Below, in pieces: positions 24,892 to 34,407 of a stretch of DNA of 55,692 nucleotides. The translations under genes were made by a program, and so were the position numbers. Each line of letters begins with the position of its first letter. Within the stretch, counting starts at the first letter, position 1. Where the stretch lies: contig JAEEKX010000022.1 in the NCBI GenBank assembly GCA_016288655.1, forward strand, positions 1 through 55,692. The letters run 5' to 3'. The notes under the pieces were generated by a model, which ran no database searches, was not told the DNA's origin, and saw only the letters and a program-made list of their open reading frames with translations. This stretch comes from Bacteroidales bacterium. GTDB lineage: Bacteria; Bacteroidota; Bacteroidia; Bacteroidales; WCHB1-69.

Positions 24892-25683
24892 ATGGCAGAA
24901 TCCGCCGTTTTTACACAACAATTTGATATTCAATCACATCACATTGGTCCCAATGCAGAGGTGAACTTGCAGTACCTGCTGGGTTGCATGCAAACCACCG
25001 CCGACATGCACGTCGATAGCCGCCAAATTGGCTGGAACGACCTGCACGCCAAGGGCTGTTTCTGGGCCATCTACCGCATGGGCCTGCAAATCGAGCGGCT
25101 GCCGCGCAAATACGACCGCATCACGGTCAACACGTGGGCCAACCCGCCGAAAGGAGTCTTCCAACCCCGTAGTTTCGAAGTGTTTGACCAACACGGGAAT
25201 CGCCTGCTCCGAGCGCAGTCGCTGTGGCTGGTGCTCGACGACAAGGAGTTCCGCCCGCAACAGGTTGAGCAGATCATCGGCACCGACCTCTCCTACCTGA
25301 TCGGCGCCCAGGACTCTTTCGACATCCCACTGAAAGTGCCCATGACCACGGGCGAGCCCATCTTCCCGATGGTGGAACGCACTGTGCTGTATTCCGACAT
25401 AGACACGAACCATCACGTCAACAACACCAATTATGTCAGATGGCTAATTGACAGTATTCCAGCGGATTATTTGAAAAGTCACCAAATCCGAGAACTCATC
25501 CTGAACTATGTCTTGCAGGCCCGTCTGGGCGACCGTTACGCGGTCTCCACCATCCCCATGACCGACGGCCGTCTCAATACGACCATCAAACGAGCCGACA
25601 GCGACGAGGAGTTTTGTAAAATCACCACCCGTTGGTCCGAGCGCTCCGGCGAGATGCCCGCGCCACAACCTTCGCAAAAATAG
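24892..25683 (+). CDS. acyl-ACP thioesterase (FatA/FatB-like, double hotdog)
   Basis: 263 residues from MAESAVF; the frame remains open upstream, but the promoter box at 24867 fixes the start. It hydrolyses acyl-ACP to free fatty acid. The first hotdog has EVNLQYLLGCMQTTADMH and CFWAIYRMGLQIERLP; WANPPKGVFQPRSFEV belongs to the substrate-facing sheet. The second hotdog has the catalytic-loop pattern DIDTNHHVNNTNYVRW. Length and motifs are normal for the bacterial branch. It is followed after 8 bp by a lipoprotein gene in the same direction. Confidence 0.9.
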   Translation: MAESAVFTQQFDIQSHHIGPNAEVNLQYLLGCMQTTADMHVDSRQIGWNDLHAKGCFWAIYRMGLQIERLPRKYDRITVNTWANPPKGVFQPRSFEVFDQHGNRLLRAQSLWLVLDDKEFRPQQVEQIIGTDLSYLIGAQDSFDIPLKVPMTTGEPIFPMVERTVLYSDIDTNHHVNNTNYVRWLIDSIPADYLKSHQIRELILNYVLQARLGDRYAVSTIPMTDGRLNTTIKRADSDEEFCKITTRWSERSGEMPAPQPSQK

Positions 25684-25691
25684 TACCGACA

Positions 25692-26723
25692 ATGACCACT
25701 ATGATTCATAAAACGCATGTTTTCAATTTGTTGGCCTGCCTGTTGATGGCAATGTGCCTCTTTTCCTGTAGCAAGGAGTTTAGTTCCAACGCGCCCTACA
25801 AGGACGTCACGGTCGTTTACGGCATACTCGATGCCGACGAAACCGACCACTACATCAAAATCTACAAGGGTTTTCTGACGGATGGCAACGCGTTTGAGGC
25901 GGCGCAGGAGTACGACAGTCTCTATTATTTCGACAAAATCGATGTGGTGATGGAAGAGTATAACGGCACACACCTGAATGCCACGATTCCACTGAAAGAC
26001 ACTGTGGTAGAGCGTGATGACATGGGCGACTTCGCCGCTCCCGATCAGTTGGTGTATCACTTTTCGCGCACGCTCAATCGCGACTACACCTATCGGCTCG
26101 TCATAACCAATAGGGAGACCGGGCGCACCATCACTGCCGAAACGCCGATCATCGGCTCTTTCTTCCTCTCTTCCCCGAGCGACCATACTAGCGCTGTGGG
26201 CATCCACGGCACCATGAAGACGGACATCAAGTACTCCCAGCCGGCCAACGCTTACAGTTACGATGTCTATCAGACCTTCTATTACATTGAAAGAAACAAG
26301 GTTACGCAGGAGGAGGTTCGCAAGAGCATCCGCCGCAAAATCAACCCGCGTCCCGCCACTACCACCACCGTCCAATACATCCCTGCCGTGTTGTTGAACG
26401 TCATTGCCAGCAACGTGAAGCCCGATCCGACGGTTGACCGCTACATTTCCGTCGATTCCTGCCTGAAGTTCGAGGTCTGGGCCGCCAGCGAGACGTTGTA
26501 CAACTATGTCGTCAACAACAGCATATCGGGCAGCGTGGTGCTTGACAAACTCGACTACACCAATATCCAATGCGAAGACGGACGGGTGACAGGCATTCTC
26601 GCCTCACGCCGTCATGTGGAGGGCTGGCATGGACTGACGACCCCGTCGCAAGAAGAACTGGTACACGGAGAGATCACGGGCAACCTCGGATTCCATTACG
26701 CCTGGGAGTACGCCGGACACTAA
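25692..26723 (+). CDS. conserved-looking lipoprotein of unknown function
   Basis: 343 residues from the ATG at 25692; a second ATG three codons later is also possible. The signal ends in a lipobox (MCLFSC) followed by SKEF. The mature part is rich in beta strands. It has VTVVYGILDADETDHYIKIY near the start, RTLNRDYTYRLVITNRETGR in the middle, and a C-terminal section with TGILASRRHVEG and GFHYAWEYAGH. The first segment resembles extracellular domains that Bacteroidetes annotate only as DUF lipoproteins, but I cannot name the family. It overlaps the stop of the convergent HTH gene, and its operon partner is the thioesterase. Confidence 0.7.
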   Translation: MTTMIHKTHVFNLLACLLMAMCLFSCSKEFSSNAPYKDVTVVYGILDADETDHYIKIYKGFLTDGNAFEAAQEYDSLYYFDKIDVVMEEYNGTHLNATIPLKDTVVERDDMGDFAAPDQLVYHFSRTLNRDYTYRLVITNRETGRTITAETPIIGSFFLSSPSDHTSAVGIHGTMKTDIKYSQPANAYSYDVYQTFYYIERNKVTQEEVRKSIRRKINPRPATTTTVQYIPAVLLNVIASNVKPDPTVDRYISVDSCLKFEVWAASETLYNYVVNNSISGSVVLDKLDYTNIQCEDGRVTGILASRRHVEGWHGLTTPSQEELVHGEITGNLGFHYAWEYAGH

Positions 26724-27277
26724 TTGGGAAGGAACTCCTCGAAGGTGTTGTCCGTGTAAAAGAAAACAATCTTACGGATTTTCTTGGTCTGCACGCCGGA
26801 CTTTGCCGTCCGTACGCGCGTTGTAGCCGGCCGTGTGGCCACGGCCTCCGCTACAGCCGAAGCAGGAGAGGGAAGAATCGGGTCGTTTTCATCCGTATTC
26901 TGTTGATTGTCATTGGTTTGAATAGTGCTGGAAGACGGTTCTTTTTCCAGAGCCATTTCAACATCCTCATCCTCCCCGAAATCCATCTCCACCTGTTCGT
27001 GAGGAAGACGTTGCTGGTTCTCCATAACGGCTATGGTATCCGCAAGTTCCGTCGGCGTGCGGCGCATGTCGCCCAGCCCTGTCACCAACCATTCCGTCCG
27101 GATCTCAGGGAATGCTTTCAGTACCTTCTCCAGCATGGCGAAACTCGGCTGGTTGCGCCCCGATAGGATATGGGTAAGGTTGGAGCGGGAAATGCCGATG
27201 GCAGCGGCGAATTCCGACGGACGCATCCGCATCTCCTCCATCACGGTCTTGATTCTGCTGTTGATCTGTTCGTCCAT
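26720..27277 (-). CDS. HTH (XRE-type) protein with long disordered linker
   Basis: 185 residues. Residues 1-70 form a helix-turn-helix of the phage-repressor type: MRPSEFAAAIGISRSNLTHI, then LSGRNQPSFAMLEKVLKAFP and EWLVTGLGDM. From about 75 to 165 the sequence is acidic and low in complexity (DFGEDEDVEMALEKEPSSS). The C-terminal 25 residues are basic then aromatic (VQTKKIRKIVFFYTDNTFEE). This layout is seen in Bacteroidetes regulators of unknown target. Its stop overlaps that of the convergent lipoprotein gene, leaving no room for a terminator. The long AT-rich gap on its upstream side would be a natural place for its binding sites. Confidence 0.8.
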   Translation of the reverse strand: MDEQINSRIKTVMEEMRMRPSEFAAAIGISRSNLTHILSGRNQPSFAMLEKVLKAFPEIRTEWLVTGLGDMRRTPTELADTIAVMENQQRLPHEQVEMDFGEDEDVEMALEKEPSSSTIQTNDNQQNTDENDPILPSPASAVAEAVATRPATTRVRTAKSGVQTKKIRKIVFFYTDNTFEEFLPN

Positions 27278-27293
27278 AACACTATTTTATTTA

Positions 27294-27301
27294 CAAAATT
27301 A
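27294..27301 (-). promoter_or_regulatory. -7 box of the HTH gene
   Basis: CAAAATTA (TAATTTTG on the minus strand), 16 bp before the ATG at 27277. Confidence 0.55.
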
Positions 27302-27703
27302 CAGCCCAAAAAACAAATTCCTTTGGCGTCACTTACGTAAAACAAAGTGTTATGTTACAAAAATAAATCCAATATTTTTTGTGTATTTAGTAAACAAATA
27401 GATGTAAATAAAATACTACTCCAGAAGTGAATATGTAAAAATATCGGGAATTTACATACATAAAGTTATATGTTAATAAAACTATATAAAATAATGAAAT
27501 ATAGTGTAATAGCACATTTTTAATAACTTACTTTTCAACATACAATATTTTATAATTAAATGATTGTATAGAAAATGATTGTAACGATTTATTTTTGTAA
27601 AAGATTATATTGAAGCAATTGATTTATTGTGTTTACAAATTAGCGCGATTTGCAAAAAAAAAAAGATGTGTTATTGTTTAGGTTTTTATATATGTGCAAA
27701 AAT

Positions 27704-27711
27704 GTAAATTT
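27704..27711 (+). promoter_or_regulatory. upstream -7 box before glgB
   Basis: TAAATTTG. If used, it would allow a start at the ATG at 27777. Confidence 0.4.
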
Positions 27712-27850
27712 GATGTGGATTTGTAATGGCAACATTTGTATCCAACCTCCCCGCATTGTAAAAACAGGTCACTGAGATGGTATTTTCACTCACTTTCTTT
27801 CTTTCAAAAAAAACAAGGTTTGAGCCCTTTTTTCGTAAGAAAAAAATATG

Positions 27851-27858
27851 TAATTTTG
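27851..27858 (+). promoter_or_regulatory. proximal -7 box before glgB
   Basis: TAATTTTG, 38 bp before the GTG at 27897. It lies inside the longest open frame, so transcription from here excludes the ATG at 27777. Confidence 0.5.
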
Positions 27859-27896
27859 CAGTGTTAAAGTCGTTTACTCTGAAAAAAAATGGCGCA

Positions 27897-29876
27897 GTGA
27901 AGAGAGTTCCTCCGCTTCTCGCAAAAGACCCCTATCTGGCACCTTATGCCTCGGAAATCGAGCGCAGACGGCGCCGTTTTCTCCTGAAGGAACTGGAACT
28001 CCGCCATGGAGCGGAAACGCTGGCCGACCGCTGCAACAACCACCTGTACTACGGATTGCATCGGACCTCCGACGGCTGGGTGCTCCGAGAAAAGGCCCCG
28101 CATGCGCTCCGCGTCTTCGTCATCGGCGATTTCTCCTACTGGAAGGTCGAGGAACACTTCGCCTTGCATCCGTTGGGCAACGGGGACTGGGAGATCACAC
28201 TGCCCCACTCTTTTTTGAAGCACGGCTCGCTGTACAAACTCTGGATGGTGTGGCAGGACGGCGCCGACGAGCGTCTGCCTTCCTACGTGCGCCGCGTCGT
28301 GCAGGACGACTCCACCAAGATTTTCTCCGCACAGGTGTGGCAGCCGGAAACTCCTTACCACTGGAAATTTCCCGTTCCACCGCGCCCTTCCGTGCCCTGG
28401 GTCTATGAGGCGCATGTCGGCATGGCCACGGAAGAGTGTCGGGTGGGCACCTACACCGAGTTTGCCGAAAATGTTCTCCCACGCATCAATGCGCTGGGAT
28501 ACAACACCTTACAACTCATGGCCGTGCAGGAGCATCCCTATTACGGCTCTTTCGGATACCAGGTCGCCAACTTCTTCGCCCCCTCCTCCCGTTTCGGTAC
28601 GCCGGAGGAGTTGATGGCGCTCATCGACCAGGCCCACGGCCTCGGCATCCGAGTCGTGCTCGACATCGTCCACTCCCACTCCTGCGCCAACGAACGCGAA
28701 GGGTTGAGCCGCTTCGACGGCAGCACCGACCTCTACTTCCACACCGGCGAGCGCGGCCGTCACCCCGTCTGGGACTCCCGCTGCTTCAACTACGGCAAGG
28801 ACGACACGCTCATGTTCCTGCTCTCCAACCTCAAGTACTGGCTCACCGAGTTTCATTTCGATGGCTTCCGCTTCGATGGCGTCACCAGCATGTGCTATTG
28901 GGATCACGGCATTGGCGTCGATTTCCTCGATTACAGGCAGTATTTCGATGCCAATGTCGATGAGGATGCCCTGACATACTTGTATTTAGCCAATTCCGTC
29001 ATACACCAGATCCGTCCGGAGGCAACCACCATCGCCGAGGACGTGAGCGGCATGCCCGGTCTGGCCTTCCCGACCACTCAGGGCGGCGTCGGCTTCGACT
29101 ACCGCATGTCCATGGGCGTCGCCGACTTCTGGCTCAAGACCGCCAAGGATCTTCCCGATGAACAGTGGCACGTCGGCGACATCTTCTACCGGCTGACCGA
29201 CCACCGCAAGGAGGAAAAGGTCATCAGTTACGTGGAGAGCCACGACCAGGCCATGGTGGGGGACAAGACATTGATATTCAGACTGATTGATTCCAAGATG
29301 TACGACTGTATGTCGGTCTTCACGCCCGATTTTCAGGTGGATCGCGGCATCGCGCTTATCAAGTTGGTCGTCGCCTGCACTGCTTCCCTTTGCGACGGCG
29401 GCTTTCTCAACTTCATGGGCAACGAATTCGGCCATCCCGAGTGGATCGACTTCCCCCGCGAAGGCAACGGCTGGTCGTACCAGTACGCCCGACGTCAGTG
29501 GTCGTTGGCCGACAATGAAACACTCAAGTACAAGTACCTCAATGCGTTCCATCGCGATCTGACACACCTCCTGCTGTCGGACGATACCCTGTTGCAGCCC
29601 GCCGACGCCCTCGTGCGCGACATCGGAAACCAGATTCTGGCCTTCCGCCGCGGGGAGATGCTGTGCGTCTTCAATTTCCATCCCAACCAATCCCTACAGG
29701 ATTTCCCAATATATTGTGAATCAGGAAAATATAAAATCCTATTGCATAGCGACCGCCCCGAATATGGTGGTTTCGGCCATGTGGACGACACCCTTGACTA
29801 CTTCAGCCGGAAGGGCGTCTTGCAACTCTATCTACCGGCCCGCACCGCCATCATCCTTGCCCGAGAAACACAATGA
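27897..29876 (+). CDS. glgB: 1,4-alpha-glucan branching enzyme, GH13 subfamily 8 type
   Basis: 659 residues from GTG 27897; the frame is open to an ATG at 27777 and also has a GTG at 27861. I prefer 27897 because family members begin just before 'LL..DPYL.PY...I..R', seen here as PPLLAKDPYLAPYASEIERR. It moves glucan chains into alpha-1,6 branches of glycogen. After a CBM48 domain (VFVIGDFSYWKVEEH) the GH13 barrel shows the nucleophile Asp in DGFRFDGVTSM, the acid Glu in TIAEDVSGMPG and SYVESHDQ. It ends with an all-beta C domain. The type is the one shared by eukaryotes and many Bacteroidetes. The next gene follows after 37 bp. No other glycogen gene is nearby. Confidence 0.92.
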   Translation: MKRVPPLLAKDPYLAPYASEIERRRRRFLLKELELRHGAETLADRCNNHLYYGLHRTSDGWVLREKAPHALRVFVIGDFSYWKVEEHFALHPLGNGDWEITLPHSFLKHGSLYKLWMVWQDGADERLPSYVRRVVQDDSTKIFSAQVWQPETPYHWKFPVPPRPSVPWVYEAHVGMATEECRVGTYTEFAENVLPRINALGYNTLQLMAVQEHPYYGSFGYQVANFFAPSSRFGTPEELMALIDQAHGLGIRVVLDIVHSHSCANEREGLSRFDGSTDLYFHTGERGRHPVWDSRCFNYGKDDTLMFLLSNLKYWLTEFHFDGFRFDGVTSMCYWDHGIGVDFLDYRQYFDANVDEDALTYLYLANSVIHQIRPEATTIAEDVSGMPGLAFPTTQGGVGFDYRMSMGVADFWLKTAKDLPDEQWHVGDIFYRLTDHRKEEKVISYVESHDQAMVGDKTLIFRLIDSKMYDCMSVFTPDFQVDRGIALIKLVVACTASLCDGGFLNFMGNEFGHPEWIDFPREGNGWSYQYARRQWSLADNETLKYKYLNAFHRDLTHLLLSDDTLLQPADALVRDIGNQILAFRRGEMLCVFNFHPNQSLQDFPIYCESGKYKILLHSDRPEYGGFGHVDDTLDYFSRKGVLQLYLPARTAIILARETQ

Positions 29877-29913
29877 TAAAAATCAGAATATCAACACTTT
29901 GAAATATAATCTT

Positions 29914-32900
29914 ATGACTCGAAAAACCATCATACTGCTCTTGGTCTGCATCTTCAGCGCACTGACGCTCTCCGCGCAGCGATTCACCTCCTTCTCCATC
30001 GATCCCTCTCTCACGAAGGAGGAAGTGCGCACATTCGCTTCCACCGTGCCCAAGGAACGCCAGAAAGAGGCGGAGGCGTTTGTGGCTAAATTCGACGCTT
30101 TTTGGGACAGCCCGGCCATGACTGAAGAGTTCCAGGAATCCTTTCTTGAAACGGCTAACTTGTTGTTGAGGAAGAACTTGCGTTTCTTTCCGCACTTCGT
30201 CGCCTTCCAAGGGGCTTTCGATGCCTTCATCAATAGTGAACTGACCGACAACGACAAGGCCTGGCTCAAGGCGATACAGTACCATCTGAACAACGATCTT
30301 GCTGATTTTCACCATGTAATGAACGATTATGAGTCCATTTTCACCAACGACATCCTGTACCAGACGTCCAATGTACATTGGACGGCCTACGGCTATGCGG
30401 AGGAGTTGGGATTGGATCAGGGAGAGCCCTATTTCCGGTATCAGGACATCGACTTGGTGGGCGCCGGCTCTCGCGACAGCGTCGAGATCCTCGGCACTTC
30501 CGGCCGTTACTATCCGGGCAGCAAGAAATGGAAGGGCGACAAGGGCACGATCCAGTGGTACCGCGCCGGACTCAGCAGCGAGGTGAAGGCCACGTTCCAC
30601 GAATACGAGGTGGACGTGCGGCAACCTAAGGTCAAGGTGGAGAACGCAACGCTCTATTATCCAAAGTATTTCGAATATCCGCTGCTGGGGGTGGTGGAAG
30701 ACAAGGCCGGCTTGGAAAGCGACGAAGAGAAGGTGACCTATCCGCGCTTCCGCAGTTATGATGAAGAGGTGCTCGTCCACGACATCTATAAAAATGTGGA
30801 TTACATCGGAGGATTCGAGATGCGCGGAGCTTCCATTCAGGGCTACTCATCCGCGGAGAACTTGGCCCGACTGCATATCCGTAAGAGCGATACGACCGTC
30901 GTCGGCGTACGCGCCATGCACTATCTTTTCAAGGAGGCGACGGTCTGGTCCAACGACGCGGCTATCGCCATTTACATTGAGGATGACTCCATCTACCACC
31001 CGGCCGCCAACTTCTATTACAACGAAGACAAAACGTTGCTGCAAATCACACGCCCTAAATACGGCATCGGACGCAGCCCCTTCTTCGATTCCTACCACCG
31101 GATGGATATCAAAGTGGAGTCGATTTCGTGGGATATGTCAACGAACAAGATGGAACTCAAGCCGTTAGCCACCATGAACAGCGAGAGTGTGGCCACTTTC
31201 GAGTCGCAGAACTTCTTCAACAACGCTACCATGCGGGAATTGCAGGGCGTCAACCGCGAGAATCCGCTGTTTACCCTTTGGAAATTGTATAAAGGATATG
31301 ACTTCCAGCCGGTTACATTTGATCAGGTGGGACAGGCCATCCGGCATTCTCCGGAGGACGTGCGTGCTCTGCTCATTCAATTCGCCGCCGACGGCTTTGT
31401 GGAGTACGACGTGAACAACGACAAGATCTACTACCGTTCCAAGATTGCCCAATACCTGAACAACGACGTGGGCAAGAAGGATTACGACAACATCAAGTTG
31501 GAGTCGAAGACCCACTATGCCGAGTTGAATATGGAAAACAAGGAGTTGACCATCTCCGGTTGCGAGTGGTTCGTCATCAGCGAGGCGCAGATCGTGAACG
31601 TATATCCTGAAAACGAGAAGGTTACGGTAAAAAAAGACCGCGACATGCGCTTCTCCGGCCGGGTTGTCGCTGGCCTTTTCGACTTCATCACCCACGAGTG
31701 CGAATTCAACTACGAGGAGTTTAAGGTGCGGATGGAGGACATCGACTCGCTCATCATGTATGTGGAGGACAAGAACGGCCCGCAGAACATGTACGGAGAG
31801 TATCGGTTGACGAAAGTGCAAAGCCCGATTGAGGATTTGGGCGGCACGCTCTATGTGGACCATCCCAAGAACAAATCGGGCAAGGTCGATAATCCCAAGT
31901 GGCCCTATTTCAGCAGTTTCGAGGGAGGCAGGGTCTATTACGACCATCCCTTCACCTTCAACCGCCACTATGATCGCACCAAATTTTATTATGCACTCAA
32001 CCAGTTCACCATCACGAACTTGGACAACTTCGACACCGATTCCATCCGCTTCGACGGATCGCTGATTTCCGGCGGCATATTCCCCGACATCAGTCATGAA
32101 TTGAAGGTGCGCCCCGACTTCTCGTTGGGATTCATTCACAACACGGGCGACGCCGGACTGCCCGCCTACATGTCGAAAGGTCATTATAAAGGAATCATCG
32201 ACCTGAGTAACAGGGGATTGCGTGGAAAGGATGGGGTCATTACCTACCTGACCTCCACGACCACGTCCGACAGTTTGGTCTTCTTCCTTGACAAGGCGAC
32301 GGGCAATGCCAACACGCACGTGGTGCAGGAGCAACTGGCCGGCGTGGAGTACCCGCCCGCTTCGTTGGAGAACGGCTCGCTGCGCTGGGACGCCTATAAT
32401 GACCAGATGTACGTGTTCACGGGTGCCACTCCCATGAGCGTCTTCCGCGAGACCGAACTCACCGGCAACTCCGTGCTCACCCCGCAAGGCATGTACGGCA
32501 CCGGCACGGTCAACTTCAAACGCGCAGACATCACCTCCAAGTGGTTTAGTTTCAAGCACCACGAACTGCTTTCCGATGCCGCCGACCTCCGCATTTACGA
32601 CCTGTACCAGAAGGGCGAATTCGTCTTCTCCACTGACAACTACAACTCCCACATCGACTTCCAGACCCGTAAGGGACACTTTGTCTCCAACGACGCGACT
32701 TCAGAAGTTCTTTTCCAGCGCAACCAGTTCAAGACCAATGCCGCCATGTTCGACTGGGATCCGATCGACGAGGATGTCCTCACCTTCCAGTGGAACGACC
32801 CGTATGCCAGCGTGGATATCAACAACACCGACGCCCGCGAGTTGATCGACATGGTGAGCCACGGCAACGAACTCACCGCCACCAACTCGAAGACGCACGC

Positions 32901-34407
32901 GCTTGAATTCACAGCCACCGCCGCGGAATTCAACTTCAAGACCAACGTCATCGACTGCCACGGCGTACGATACATCAATGTCGGCGACGCGGCCATCATT
33001 CCCCGCGATGGCGACGTCACTATCTTGGAACAGGCAGTCGTCAAGACTCTTACCAACGCCCGCATCGTCGCCGACCGCGACCACAAGTACTATGAACTCT
33101 ACAACTGTGTCGCCAACATCGTCCACGCCGACGACTTCCGTGGCAGCGGCGATTACGACTATGTCGATATGAACAAGGAGGTGCAGGTGCTGCATTTCGA
33201 CACCTTGTGGTATTATCAGACCACCCAGGGCGATGCGACCGTGCCTTTTGCCCGCGACTTCAAACTCAGTCCCCATTTCGCTTTCGACGGGCATGTCAAG
33301 TTGAACAGCAGCGACGAATTCCTCACCTTCATCGGTGGTGTGGAGTTGATACATGACTGCGATACAGTGAAATACGCACGCCTCCGCATCATGGACCAGG
33401 TGGATCCCGATCATGTGCTCATCAAAATCGACAGTAAGACCAAGGATGTAAACGACCGCAAGGCCGTGGTGGCCATCGCCTCGACCAACACCACGGGGCG
33501 CATCTACACCTGTTTTGGCGCCGCCAAGGACCAGTTCAACGATGCAGAGTACATCTCCGCGGAGGGCTACATCGACTTCGACGAGGAGACGCAGTGCTTC
33601 CGCGCCGCCTCGCTCGAGAAATTGGAAAATCCAGAACTGCCGGAGAATATCATCACCCTCAGCAAGACCGAGTGCGTCTCTCGCGGTAGTGGCGTCATCG
33701 ACATGGGCGCTAAACTTGGCCGCGTCGATTTCAGCACCCTCGGCACCGTCGTCAACTACATGAAGGCCGACTCCGCCGAGATGAGTCTGACCACCACCAT
33801 CAACTTCTTCTTCAACGACAACTCCATGAAGGTCATGGCCAAACACATCGAAGAGGCCTCCCTCGACTTCATCGACCCGTGGGAGAACGAGGACTACGAA
33901 CTGGCCATGAAGACCATCCTCAACGAAAAGGATTTCGATGACTACTCCTACGAGGTCATGACTTATGGACAAGCACAGAAACTTCCTCAGGCACTGCAAG
34001 TTAAATTCGTCTTCGCCGACATCAGTTTCACATGGGACAAAGAAGCCAAGGCCTTCATCTCCCAGCATCAGTTGCCGGTGGCCGTCTTCAACGGCAAGGA
34101 GATCAACCAGGAGATCCCGGGCGAAATCGTCGTGGAGAAACGCGGCTCCCGCAACCGTCTCTACCTCTATTTCGAGGTCGAAAACGACTTCTTCTTCTTC
34201 CAAATGGAGAGCAACAGCATTTACGGTTACTCTTCCGACAGCAAGTTTACCGATCCCATCGTGCAGACCAAGGTGAAAAAGCGTATGTTGCCGCCCGAAA
34301 ACGGCCTGCCCGCTTGCACCTACAAATTGGGTAGTCGCTCACAGAAGAACAAGTTTATGAAGAAGTTCTACCGCGCACCTGAAGAGGAGGAAGAGAGCGA
34401 GGATTAA
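29914..34407 (+). CDS. very large exported protein of unknown function
   Basis: 1497 residues from the ATG at 29914, which opens a signal peptide (MTRKTIILLLVCIFSA) cut before Gln (LSA/QRF). The longer frame to 29716 would overlap glgB and lacks a signal. Residues about 25-160 are mostly helical. The rest is largely beta-strand, with repeated short motifs such as FEYPLLGVVEDKAG and GGFEMRGASIQGYSS. A segment near 468-515 (DQVGQAIRHSPEDVRALLIQ) looks like a small winged-helix fold, unexpected in an exported protein. The tail is basic then acidic (KKFYRAPEEEEESED). There is no T9SS sorting domain or lipobox, so it is probably periplasmic. I do not recognise the family. The stop overlaps the aroA stop. 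Confidence 0.8.
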   Translation: MTRKTIILLLVCIFSALTLSAQRFTSFSIDPSLTKEEVRTFASTVPKERQKEAEAFVAKFDAFWDSPAMTEEFQESFLETANLLLRKNLRFFPHFVAFQGAFDAFINSELTDNDKAWLKAIQYHLNNDLADFHHVMNDYESIFTNDILYQTSNVHWTAYGYAEELGLDQGEPYFRYQDIDLVGAGSRDSVEILGTSGRYYPGSKKWKGDKGTIQWYRAGLSSEVKATFHEYEVDVRQPKVKVENATLYYPKYFEYPLLGVVEDKAGLESDEEKVTYPRFRSYDEEVLVHDIYKNVDYIGGFEMRGASIQGYSSAENLARLHIRKSDTTVVGVRAMHYLFKEATVWSNDAAIAIYIEDDSIYHPAANFYYNEDKTLLQITRPKYGIGRSPFFDSYHRMDIKVESISWDMSTNKMELKPLATMNSESVATFESQNFFNNATMRELQGVNRENPLFTLWKLYKGYDFQPVTFDQVGQAIRHSPEDVRALLIQFAADGFVEYDVNNDKIYYRSKIAQYLNNDVGKKDYDNIKLESKTHYAELNMENKELTISGCEWFVISEAQIVNVYPENEKVTVKKDRDMRFSGRVVAGLFDFITHECEFNYEEFKVRMEDIDSLIMYVEDKNGPQNMYGEYRLTKVQSPIEDLGGTLYVDHPKNKSGKVDNPKWPYFSSFEGGRVYYDHPFTFNRHYDRTKFYYALNQFTITNLDNFDTDSIRFDGSLISGGIFPDISHELKVRPDFSLGFIHNTGDAGLPAYMSKGHYKGIIDLSNRGLRGKDGVITYLTSTTTSDSLVFFLDKATGNANTHVVQEQLAGVEYPPASLENGSLRWDAYNDQMYVFTGATPMSVFRETELTGNSVLTPQGMYGTGTVNFKRADITSKWFSFKHHELLSDAADLRIYDLYQKGEFVFSTDNYNSHIDFQTRKGHFVSNDATSEVLFQRNQFKTNAAMFDWDPIDEDVLTFQWNDPYASVDINNTDARELIDMVSHGNELTATNSKTHALEFTATAAEFNFKTNVIDCHGVRYINVGDAAIIPRDGDVTILEQAVVKTLTNARIVADRDHKYYELYNCVANIVHADDFRGSGDYDYVDMNKEVQVLHFDTLWYYQTTQGDATVPFARDFKLSPHFAFDGHVKLNSSDEFLTFIGGVELIHDCDTVKYARLRIMDQVDPDHVLIKIDSKTKDVNDRKAVVAIASTNTTGRIYTCFGAAKDQFNDAEYISAEGYIDFDEETQCFRAASLEKLENPELPENIITLSKTECVSRGSGVIDMGAKLGRVDFSTLGTVVNYMKADSAEMSLTTTINFFFNDNSMKVMAKHIEEASLDFIDPWENEDYELAMKTILNEKDFDDYSYEVMTYGQAQKLPQALQVKFVFADISFTWDKEAKAFISQHQLPVAVFNGKEINQEIPGEIVVEKRGSRNRLYLYFEVENDFFFFQMESNSIYGYSSDSKFTDPIVQTKVKKRMLPPENGLPACTYKLGSRSQKNKFMKKFYRAPEEEEESED

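Larger units (their letters stand above)
27302..27896. other. long AT-rich gap between the HTH gene and glgB
   Basis: About 600 bp, by eye strongly AT-rich from 27340 to 27720, with many TTTACA/TGTAAA words and A-runs. No gene is seen on either strand. It holds two plus-strand promoter boxes (27704, 27851). It may carry operators for the neighbouring regulator. No array of DnaA boxes was evident. Confidence 0.55.

Noticed and set aside
29716-29913. upstream extension of the 1497-residue protein
   Set aside because: It overlaps glgB in another frame and moves the clean signal peptide 66 residues inside the protein.
31165-34203. two 500-codon minus-strand frames opposite the large exported protein
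   Set aside because: Antisense of a continuous signal-peptide-bearing protein; Val/Gly/Glu-rich with no motif.
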